From assembly GCA_945897885.1 (NCBI GenBank), contig CAMDGU010000023.1:1-43972 (forward strand): a stretch of DNA of 43,972 nucleotides. Reading direction: 5' to 3'. Under the pieces are notes generated by a model. It made no database searches. It saw nothing but the letters and a program-made list of their open reading frames with translations, and was not told the DNA's origin. This document shows, piece by piece, positions 1-5,636 of this stretch (positions are counted from its first letter, which is position 1; the number at the start of each line of letters is the position of its first letter). This DNA comes from Chitinophaga pinensis. GTDB taxonomy: Bacteria > Bacteroidota > Bacteroidia > NS11-12g > UBA9320. Made by a program: the position numbers and the translations under genes.

Positions 1-273
1 GTACGATATTCGTATCATCTGAAAACAAGCTTTCACGATGTCAATCGAAACGACTTAATCAGCATTTCTTGCCTCCTTTGCTTTGGGCTGCAAACAGTAA
101 AACTTTGTTACAAAACATCCCTCCGAACTTCAACACGATTACTCCTCAAAGGTTTGCAGCTACAAGTAGTTGGCGATTTCGGAGACGAAAACTGTCTGCC
201 ACCAATGTACTTGATACGAAGCACAAATGTTTATTTAACCACTGAACCGCCAATTTCTTGTAGGTGCTGTTAG
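1..273 (+). other. Open frame at left edge, no recognised product; probably fortuitous or remnant
   Basis: Frame 1 is open from the first base to a TAG at 271-273, about 90 codons with no start visible inside the window. The translation ends in a Cys-rich tail (ISCRCC). I recognise no domain. The last 120 bases of the frame lie inside a long inverted repeat (156-279), so part of the apparent coding potential may be a by-product of the repeat. It could be the end of a small gene that begins outside the window, or noise. Nothing else was found in 1-293. Confidence 0.2.
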
Positions 274-279
274 CGGTTC
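156..279. repeat. Long-armed inverted repeat followed by TGTTAGCGG; attC-like
   Basis: Arms 156-175 and 248-267 pair over 20 positions with 17 Watson-Crick pairs, one G-T wobble and two mismatches; the inner pairs are TTGGCG and CGCCAA. A loop of 72 bases separates them. The right arm is followed directly by TGTTAGCGG (268-276). A second short inverted pair, GAACCGC (244-250) and GCGGTTC (273-279), overlaps it. Imperfect long arms ending in a GTTAGCG core are the general plan of integron attC sites. A matching left core (CCGCTAACA) is not seen beside the left arm, so the assignment is tentative. Confidence 0.45.
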
Positions 280-293
280 GGCTTTTATTTTTC

Positions 294-926
294 CTATTTT
301 TCAGATATAGCAATGTACTTTTTTAATTCCGTTTGTTTTTCTGCTTGTTTTATTAAAAAGTCCGCTACGTCAGCTCTATTAATTCCGCCTATATTAATTC
401 CTTTGAATAATGTGTTTTCAATACGGTATTTTTCTGTCAATTCCCTGTCTAATAGCCGTCCTGGCCTCACAACTGTCCAATTCATATCGGAATCAGTGAT
501 AATTTCTTCCATTTTAGTTTTGTCGGCATATACGTCTTTTAACATATATTTTAGAAACATCTTGACAACCCACTGAACATAATTTTTACTTTCTCCAGCT
601 CCAAATCCGGTCACGAAAATAACTGGGATTTCTATTTTTTTCTCTTTATGTAAATCCACAATCAATTTAGCGAAATCTGAAAAGAGGGTAGTGGCTTTCA
701 TATTCTTGCTTGTCCCCAAAGTTATAATTAGTGCCTCTGCGTCTTGGATTGCCTTTAAAAGGTCCGCTTTATGAGTTGCATCACCAAGTATCATTTTTAA
801 AGAGTTTTTCTCTTCTAGTTGGATTTCGGATCGAGAAAGGGTTGTTATCGAATGATTTCTATTTAATCCTCTTTTCACTGTTTCTAATCCTATTCCAGCC
901 GAGGCTCCTATGATTGTTATATTCAT
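294..926 (-). CDS. Atypical SDR / NAD(P)H-binding family protein
   Basis: This 210-residue protein begins with a Rossmann nucleotide-binding loop, GASAGIG at residues 7-13, close to the N-terminus as in the atypical short-chain dehydrogenase families (NAD(P)H-binding, PF13460-like). A later segment, NWTVVRPGRL near residues 148-157, is the usual substrate-side motif of this group, in which the Tyr-x-x-x-Lys catalytic pair is often lost. Members act as NAD(P)-dependent reductases or as nucleotide sensors, so no substrate can be named. The ATG at 926 places the first strand (MNITIIGAS) where the family has it. The gene stands alone, oriented away from thrS, and lies between oppositely oriented TGTTAGCGGT motifs (268-277 and 959-968). 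That layout suggests it may be a mobile cassette. Confidence 0.75.
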   Translation of the reverse strand: MNITIIGASAGIGLETVKRGLNRNHSITTLSRSEIQLEEKNSLKMILGDATHKADLLKAIQDAEALIITLGTSKNMKATTLFSDFAKLIVDLHKEKKIEIPVIFVTGFGAGESKNYVQWVVKMFLKYMLKDVYADKTKMEEIITDSDMNWTVVRPGRLLDRELTEKYRIENTLFKGINIGGINRADVADFLIKQAEKQTELKKYIAISEK

Positions 927-958
927 TTTGCTTTTTTATTGATTACTGTTTTTAACTG

Positions 959-968
959 ACCGCTAACA
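959..968 (-). repeat. Second TGTTAGCGGT core, inverted relative to 268-277
   Basis: On the minus strand this reads TGTTAGCGGT, identical over ten bases to 268-277 on the plus strand. The two copies therefore bracket the SDR gene as inverted repeats, about 30 bases upstream of its start and 17 bases beyond its end. The adjacent bases 969-1025 contain GTTG-CACATGTA-CAAC and a TTGGC box but no long paired arms like those on the left. Confidence 0.4.
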
Positions 969-1130
969 TATATGTGCCATTGTGTTGCACATGTACAACA
1001 GAAAAGTGTTGGCTTTGTGCCATAGATAGTCATTTTTATGTGTACAAATATATTCCAATTTATAAATCATCAAACGGGCTTTTTATATTTTTAATACTCT
1101 TGCAACTAGCATGGGTATGAATTCCCCGCC

Positions 1131-1200
1131 TTGATTCGTATCCTCACGAATCAAGACAAAATTCATCCTTTTCAGATTCCGATTCGTGGAGACAAGAATC
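1131..1200. repeat. GATTCGT-type intergenic inverted repeats
   Basis: TTGATTCGT (1131-1139) and ACGAATCAA (1146-1154) form a perfect 9-bp stem with a 6-base loop. A related, imperfect GATTCGT...AGAATC unit follows at 1181-1200. No T-tract follows, so this does not look like a terminator. It lies in the 459-base gap between the SDR gene and thrS. Apart from this, the repeat at 1224-1288 and the thrS -7 box, I see nothing in 927-1385. Confidence 0.55.
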
Positions 1201-1223
1201 AGGGCTGCCAATTATTGCGAAGT

Positions 1224-1288
1224 TTGTCATGCTGAGGCACCAAGCATCTCATCATCGGGTTAAGATCCCTCGTGCCTGGTGGGGACAA
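1224..1288. repeat. Dispersed GTCATGCTGAGG intergenic repeat, copy 1
   Basis: It begins TGTCATGCTGAGGCACCAAG, continues with CATCTCAT, and ends with a ...ATCCCTCGTGCC...GGGACA half that is roughly complementary to the start. The same element occurs at 9665-9732 and 17629-17686. The two ends form an imperfect hairpin. No coding capacity is seen. It is best read as a short dispersed palindromic repeat (MITE- or REP-like). Confidence 0.65.
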
Positions 1289-1360
1289 ATGTGGTCATGA
1301 TTAACGCAGTTTGTTATGCCAATCCACACTATTTTTGCTGTCTATTAGATTCAAAAAACT

Positions 1361-1368
1361 TAAATTTG
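1361..1368 (+). promoter_or_regulatory. Candidate -7 promoter box for thrS operon
   Basis: TAAATTTG matches the Bacteroidota -7 consensus TAnnTTTG and lies 17 bases before the thrS ATG. A TTTG lies at 1334-1337, but the spacing of 23 bases is longer than the usual 19-21, so the -33 element is uncertain. Confidence 0.45.
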
Positions 1369-1385
1369 CAATCTTTTAAAAATTT

Positions 1386-3308
1386 ATGATCAATGTAACA
1401 CTTCCGGATGGCTCGTTAAGGCAGTACCCAAAAGGTACTACTGCTATGGACATAGCCAAAGGAATTAGCGAAGGATTGGCCCGCAATGTTTTGGCGGCCA
1501 AAGTGAATGACGAGGTTTGGGATAGTTTTCGCCCTATTATTAACGACTGCTCCTTAAAATTACTAACGTGGGACGATAAAGAAGGAAAATCTACGTTTTG
1601 GCACAGCTCGGCACACATTATGGCTGAGGCTTTGGAAGCTATATACCCGGGCGTTAAACTTGGAATTGGCCCTCCAATAGAAAATGGTTTTTATTATGAT
1701 GTGGATTTTGGTGGCATGCATTTTACAGCCGACCAAATTCCGGCTATAGAAGCCAAAATGCAAGAATTGGCCAATGCCGATAATTCATTTACACGTCAGG
1801 ATGTTTCAAAAAAAGACGCCATAGAATATTTTACAAAAAAGGGCGACCCCTATAAATTAGAATTGATTGACGGATTGCAAGATGGACAAATTACATTTTA
1901 CCATCAGGGTAATTTTACGGATTTGTGCCGCGGGCCGCATATCCCATCTACCGGAAAAATAAAAGCTGTTAAATTATTAAACATTGCCGGAGCTTACTGG
2001 CGCGGGGATGAAAAAAATAAACAGTTAACCCGTTTGTATGGCGTTACATTTCCAAAAGCAAAAGAACTTACTGAATTTCTTTTTGTATTAGAAGAAGCCA
2101 AAAAACGCGACCACCGTAAATTGGGCAAAGAACTGGAATTGTTTATGTTTTCGGATAAAGTAGGAGCGGGGCTACCCATTTGGTTGCCACGTGGTACTAT
2201 GATTCGTGAACGTTTGGAGCGTTTCATGCGTCAGGAGCAATTGGAAAGAGGCTATGTGCAAGTAGTAACACCGCATATTGGTAAAAAGGAATTATATGTA
2301 ACTTCAGGGCATTATGAAAAATATGGCAGCGATTCGTTTAAGCCAATTTTAACACCGGAGGAAGGGGAAGAATTTTATCTTAAACCAATGAATTGTCCCC
2401 ACCACTGCGAAGTATACGGGCATAAACCACGATCGTATAAAGAATTGCCGGTAAGGATAGCAGAGTTTGGAACAGTTTACCGTTATGAGCAGTCAGGTGA
2501 GTTAAGCGGATTAACCCGTGTGAGAGGTTTTACGCAAGATGATGCGCATATTTTTTGTACTTCCGACCAAATCAAAGATGAATTTAAATCCGTAATTGAT
2601 TTGGTTAAGTATGTTTTGGATAAATTGGATTTTCAAGATTATACAGCACAAATTTCACTGCGCGATAAGGTAAATCGTGAAAAATATATTGGAAGCGAAG
2701 AAAATTGGGAAAAAGCAGAAAATGCCATTATTGAAGCCGCTGCTGAAAAAGGCTTAAAAACAGTAACCGAGTATGGGGAAGCTGCTTTTTATGGCCCTAA
2801 GTTAGATTTTATGGTAAAAGATGCTTTAGGGCGTTCATGGCAATTAGGGACCATACAAGTGGATTATAATTTGCCCGAACGTTTTGAACTTGAGTATATT
2901 ACTTCAGAAAATACCAAAGCTCGTCCTGTAATGATTCACCGTGCACCATTCGGTTCATTAGAGCGTTTTATCGGAGTTTTGATCGAGCATTGCAGTGGAA
3001 ATTTCCCGCTTTGGCTAACTCCCGATCAAGTTGCGATTCTTCCAATCAGCGAAAAGTTTGAGGAATTTGCAAAAAGCCTTTTAATTTATTTGGAAAAAAA
3101 CGATATTCGCGGCCTTGTTGATTATCGTAGCGAAAAGGTAGGCAGAAAAATTAGGGATGCCGAAATGAAAAAAATCCCAATTATGCTTATCATTGGTGAA
3201 AAGGAACAAGAAAACAATGAAGTATCAGTGAGGGTGCACGGACAAGGAGATGTTGGCTCAATGAAACTTGAAGAATTTGTAAGTTATTTTAAGCAGAAAT
3301 TAAATTAG
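1386..3308 (+). CDS. thrS: Threonyl-tRNA synthetase
   Basis: This class II synthetase attaches threonine to tRNA-Thr in the cytoplasm. At 640 residues it is full length. Domains in order are an N-terminal TGS domain (about 1-62), the editing domain with HSSAH near residue 73 and CRGPH near 181, the catalytic core, and a C-terminal anticodon-binding domain (about 535-640). The catalytic zinc ligands are visible as C337 (in MNCPHH), H388 (in DDAHIF) and H518 (in MIHRAPFGS). Motif 2 is recognisable as [19 protein letters not shown], and motif 3 lies around GSLERF. The ATG start gives the normal TGS N-terminus. The gene is first in an operon with infC, rpmI and rplT, an order conserved in many bacteria. 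Its TAG stop overlaps the proposed AUU start of infC by one base. No T-box or other leader was recognised upstream. Confidence 0.97.
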   Translation: MINVTLPDGSLRQYPKGTTAMDIAKGISEGLARNVLAAKVNDEVWDSFRPIINDCSLKLLTWDDKEGKSTFWHSSAHIMAEALEAIYPGVKLGIGPPIENGFYYDVDFGGMHFTADQIPAIEAKMQELANADNSFTRQDVSKKDAIEYFTKKGDPYKLELIDGLQDGQITFYHQGNFTDLCRGPHIPSTGKIKAVKLLNIAGAYWRGDEKNKQLTRLYGVTFPKAKELTEFLFVLEEAKKRDHRKLGKELELFMFSDKVGAGLPIWLPRGTMIRERLERFMRQEQLERGYVQVVTPHIGKKELYVTSGHYEKYGSDSFKPILTPEEGEEFYLKPMNCPHHCEVYGHKPRSYKELPVRIAEFGTVYRYEQSGELSGLTRVRGFTQDDAHIFCTSDQIKDEFKSVIDLVKYVLDKLDFQDYTAQISLRDKVNREKYIGSEENWEKAENAIIEAAAEKGLKTVTEYGEAAFYGPKLDFMVKDALGRSWQLGTIQVDYNLPERFELEYITSENTKARPVMIHRAPFGSLERFIGVLIEHCSGNFPLWLTPDQVAILPISEKFEEFAKSLLIYLEKNDIRGLVDYRSEKVGRKIRDAEMKKIPIMLIIGEKEQENNEVSVRVHGQGDVGSMKLEEFVSYFKQKLN

Positions 3309-3945
3309 TAAGACCATAGAAAACCCAATCAAAAATAATCTGCCTGAAATACCGGCAGTTCCAACAGGGAATGACAGACCGATAGTTCCGGCTCCTCAGG
3401 TCCGTGTACCCGGTTTTAGAAGACCACCTGTAAAGGTTGAGCTCCATAAAATAAATGGAAAAATTACTGCTGACCCAATTCGTTTGGTTGGTGATAATGT
3501 AGAACCTGGTATTGTAAGCTTGAGCGAAGCCATTGAAATGGCTGAAGAGTTTGGATTAGATTTGGTTGAAATTTCACCTAAAGCCGATCCTCCTGTTTGT
3601 AGAATTATTGATTACAATAAATTCTTGTACGAACAAAAAAAGAAAGCTAAGGAGATGAAAGCCAATAGCACTAAGGTTGAGATAAAAGAAATACGTTTCG
3701 GACCCAATACCGATGAGCATGATATTGAATTTAAAACCAAGCATGCTACCAAGTTTCTGGGTGAAGGTCATAAAGTAAGGGCTTATGTTTTTTTTAGAGG
3801 CAGAACCATTGTTTACAAAGAACGTGGCTCAAAACTTCTGGAAGAATTTGCAGCAAGCCTTAGCGATATTGCAAAGTTAGAAATGGAACCAAAGATGGAA
3901 GGCAAGAAAATGTTTATCATGCTGGGACCAAAAGTTAAAAAATAG
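3304..3945 (+). CDS. infC: Translation initiation factor IF-3, noncanonical (AUU-type) start
   Basis: IF-3 binds the 30S subunit and enforces start-codon and initiator-tRNA selection. The body is clear: the N-domain runs from LHKINGKI through LVGDNVEPG and [16 protein letters not shown], then comes the Lys-rich linker, then the C-domain with [16 protein letters not shown] and the end MLGPKVKK. The only standard-type start is a TTG at 3484, inside the N-domain, and it would remove the conserved HKINGKI segment. The frame is open upstream to a TAA at 3301 and contains no ATG, GTG or TTG before 3484. I therefore place the start at ATT 3304, which overlaps the thrS stop and gives 213 residues with a Pro-rich extension. 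ATA at 3316, ATC at 3328 and CTG at 3340 are alternatives. AUU starts are known for infC, where IF-3 rejects its own codon and so limits its own synthesis. Confidence 0.9.
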   Translation: MSKTIENPIKNNLPEIPAVPTGNDRPIVPAPQVRVPGFRRPPVKVELHKINGKITADPIRLVGDNVEPGIVSLSEAIEMAEEFGLDLVEISPKADPPVCRIIDYNKFLYEQKKKAKEMKANSTKVEIKEIRFGPNTDEHDIEFKTKHATKFLGEGHKVRAYVFFRGRTIVYKERGSKLLEEFAASLSDIAKLEMEPKMEGKKMFIMLGPKVKK

Positions 3946-3972
3946 AATTAAGAATTTAGAACGAATAGAATC

Positions 3973-4167
3973 ATGCCAAAATTAAAAACCAATTCAAGTG
4001 CAAAGAAGAGATTTAAAGTTACCGCTACCGGTAAGGTTAAGTTTAAGCACGCTTTTAAAAATCACATTTTAACCAAGAAGTCTCATAAACGTAAGAAAGG
4101 TTTAGGTGCACCTGCCTATGTAGATGATACCAATATGCCAAATGTGAAGTTTATGCTAAGAATGTAA
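3973..4167 (+). CDS. rpmI: 50S ribosomal protein L35
   Basis: This 64-residue, very basic protein has the L35 pattern: [20 protein letters not shown] at the N-terminus, then [13 protein letters not shown] and a short hydrophobic end. L35 is a small component of the large ribosomal subunit. The length equals the family norm (about 64-66). It lies 27 bases after infC and 155 bases before rplT, the standard infC-rpmI-rplT order. Confidence 0.97.
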   Translation: MPKLKTNSSAKKRFKVTATGKVKFKHAFKNHILTKKSHKRKKGLGAPAYVDDTNMPNVKFMLRM

Positions 4168-4211
4168 TTAGATTAGAGATTTTGAGTATAGGGATAGGAG
4201 ACTGTAAACCA

Positions 4212-4245
4212 TTTTCAAATTTCCAAATCTCCAAATTTTCAAATC
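4212..4245. repeat. AAATTTTCAAATC-type short repeat between rpmI and rplT
   Basis: A run of near-tandem TTTCAAATT, TCCAAATC and CCAAATTTTCAAATC units. The same words, reverse-complemented, occur after tpiA at 33403-33440. It has no obvious coding or hairpin role. Confidence 0.4.
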
Positions 4246-4265
4246 AAAAATAAGACTAACCCGCA

Positions 4266-4316
4266 ATGGCAAATAAGATTGTTGAAACATTACAGCGCCG
4301 TGCATTAATCAAATAA
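4266..4316 (+). CDS. Possible 16-residue leader peptide before rplT
   Basis: ATG at 4266 opens a 16-codon frame (MANKIVETLQRRALIK) that ends with TAA six bases before the rplT ATG. It is basic and could be a leader ORF that couples ribosomes to rplT. It could equally be chance, since a frame this short has little statistical weight. I know of no family for it. Confidence 0.2.
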   Translation: MANKIVETLQRRALIK

Positions 4317-4322
4317 AACAAA

Positions 4323-4820
4323 ATGCCAAGATCAGTAAATCATGTTGCCTCAAGGGCACGCAGAAAAAGAATCCTCGAATTTGCCAAAGGCTATTGGGGT
4401 CGTAGAAAAAATGTATGGACGGTAGCTAAAAACGCCGTTGAAAAAGGATGGGGTTATGCCTACCGAGACCGTAAAGCTAAGAAACGCAATTTCCGTGCAT
4501 TATGGATTCAGCGTATTAATGCTGCTACTCGTATGGAAGGATTATCGTATTCAAAGTTTATGAGTTTATACCATAACTCAGGAATGGAATTAAATCGTAA
4601 AGTTTTAGCAGATTTAGCTATGAACCACCCTGCTGCTTTTAAAGCTGTTGTGGATTATGCAAAATCTAACGGAACAAAAGCAACTGTAGCTGCTAAGCCA
4701 GCTCCAAAGGCAGAGAAGGCCCCTAAAAAGGAAGCCGTAGCTGCTGCTGAAGCTCCGATTGTAGTTGAAGTAGAAACAACATCAGAAGAAACTTCAACTG
4801 AAAACGATTCAGCTGAATAA
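4323..4820 (+). CDS. rplT: 50S ribosomal protein L20 with acidic C-terminal extension
   Basis: Residues 1 to about 116 are a normal L20: [18 protein letters not shown], then [20 protein letters not shown], then [20 protein letters not shown] and the C-terminal globular part ending near [13 protein letters not shown]20 binds 23S rRNA early in 50S assembly. The protein is 165 residues against a usual 114-120. The extra 48 residues are low-complexity Ala, Lys, Pro and then Glu/Thr/Ser ([17 protein letters not shown] and onward), turning strongly acidic at the end. No frameshift or stop-codon change is apparent, and the frame ends just before a strong terminator, so the tail looks genuine. It is the last gene of the thrS operon. 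L20 represses this operon in other bacteria, but I could not identify an L20-binding leader here. Confidence 0.95.
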   Translation: MPRSVNHVASRARRKRILEFAKGYWGRRKNVWTVAKNAVEKGWGYAYRDRKAKKRNFRALWIQRINAATRMEGLSYSKFMSLYHNSGMELNRKVLADLAMNHPAAFKAVVDYAKSNGTKATVAAKPAPKAEKAPKKEAVAAAEAPIVVEVETTSEETSTENDSAE

Positions 4821-4842
4821 GATTCAAAAAACAATATTAATG

Positions 4843-4874
4843 AAAAAGCCTCGGGAGACCGAGGCTTTTTTTTT
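4843..4874. terminator. Rho-independent terminator, bidirectional, after rplT
   Basis: GCCTCGG (4848-4854), loop GAGA, then CCGAGGC (4859-4865) form a perfect 7-bp GC-rich stem, followed by nine T (4866-4874). Five A precede the stem (4843-4847), so it can also end the minus-strand transcript arriving from 4895-5566. Confidence 0.93.
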
Positions 4875-4894
4875 ATTCGGTTAATTTGGAGTAA

Positions 4895-5566
4895 TTAAAA
4901 TAATAAAACACTAGCCTTTAAATTTCCAATAATCATATCTTTCAGTGGTTTATAATTTCTATAAAATTCTGAATCATAATTATTTGATAAATGAGGTTTT
5001 TCAAAGTAATGGGCATATTGTACTTCTAAACCAAGAATAAATCTATTCCTCATTGTGTAATTGAAATTTGCTCCTCCACCTATTCCTAAACTTTTATATT
5101 CTGAATAATCGCTAATGCTACAAAATCCAGATGGGTTATAGTAACCAAGCAATACTACCTCTTGTCCCCATCTTTTTGACAAGCTTGTTGTTGCTAATAT
5201 TTTAAAGTTTTTATGTTGTAATATCTTCCTATTTAGGGATATACCTAAATTTAAAAAATTAATTTGTGTTATTGCAGGAATTTTGTCACGATTACCTGGA
5301 AATATTCCATATCCTCCAAAATTTAGACTAATACTATATGCTTTGTTTAAATTATAAGATGCATGACAACCTGTGGGATTAGGAATATTTCCAAAATAAT
5401 TGGCGTAATAATTATTAAAGTAATTATTAGTTTTTGAAGATAAAAAATAAATGGAGGTGTAACTCACACCTAATTCTAACCTATGTTGCCTCGTATTGGA
5501 TTTATTGGCTTTGGAGAAAGTTAAATAAGGACCTAAAGCAATAAAAATCAGAATAAGAAATTTCAT
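4895..5566 (-). CDS. Secreted, probable outer-membrane beta-barrel protein, unknown function
   Basis: This 223-residue protein has a signal peptide (MKFLILIFIALGPYLTFS), then alternating hydrophobic and polar stretches rich in Tyr, Asn and Gly, such as RLELGVSYTSIYF, SISLNFGGYGIF and FILGLEVQYAHYF. It ends in a short strand with a terminal Phe (KASVLLF), as outer-membrane barrels do. This fits a small barrel of eight or so strands of the general OmpW/PorT-like kind common in Bacteroidota, but I do not recognise the family. It lies 70 bases downstream of the PorW/SprE-like gene on the same strand, so it may be co-transcribed with it and could be connected with surface secretion. That link is inference from position only. 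Confidence 0.6.
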   Translation of the reverse strand: MKFLILIFIALGPYLTFSKANKSNTRQHRLELGVSYTSIYFLSSKTNNYFNNYYANYFGNIPNPTGCHASYNLNKAYSISLNFGGYGIFPGNRDKIPAITQINFLNLGISLNRKILQHKNFKILATTSLSKRWGQEVVLLGYYNPSGFCSISDYSEYKSLGIGGGANFNYTMRNRFILGLEVQYAHYFEKPHLSNNYDSEFYRNYKPLKDMIIGNLKASVLLF

Positions 5567-5636
5567 GGTTTAATTTAATTTATGTTCGTACATATCAACT
5601 TATTAAACAAAAGTAAGGAGTTTACTTCAATTCATC

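Noticed and set aside
1-1300. Insertion sequence at the left end
   Set aside because: There are inverted repeats but no transposase frame and no target duplication that I can see.
927-1385. tRNA or other known RNA gene in the longest intergenic gap
   Set aside because: Hairpins are present, but no cloverleaf, T-loop or CCA-end pattern is found.
3484-3945. IF-3 starting at the TTG at 3484
   Set aside because: It would delete the HKINGKI segment that family members have, and the upstream frame is open and family-like.
4212-4245. CRISPR-like repeats
   Set aside because: The units are short, contiguous and AT-rich, without regular spacers.
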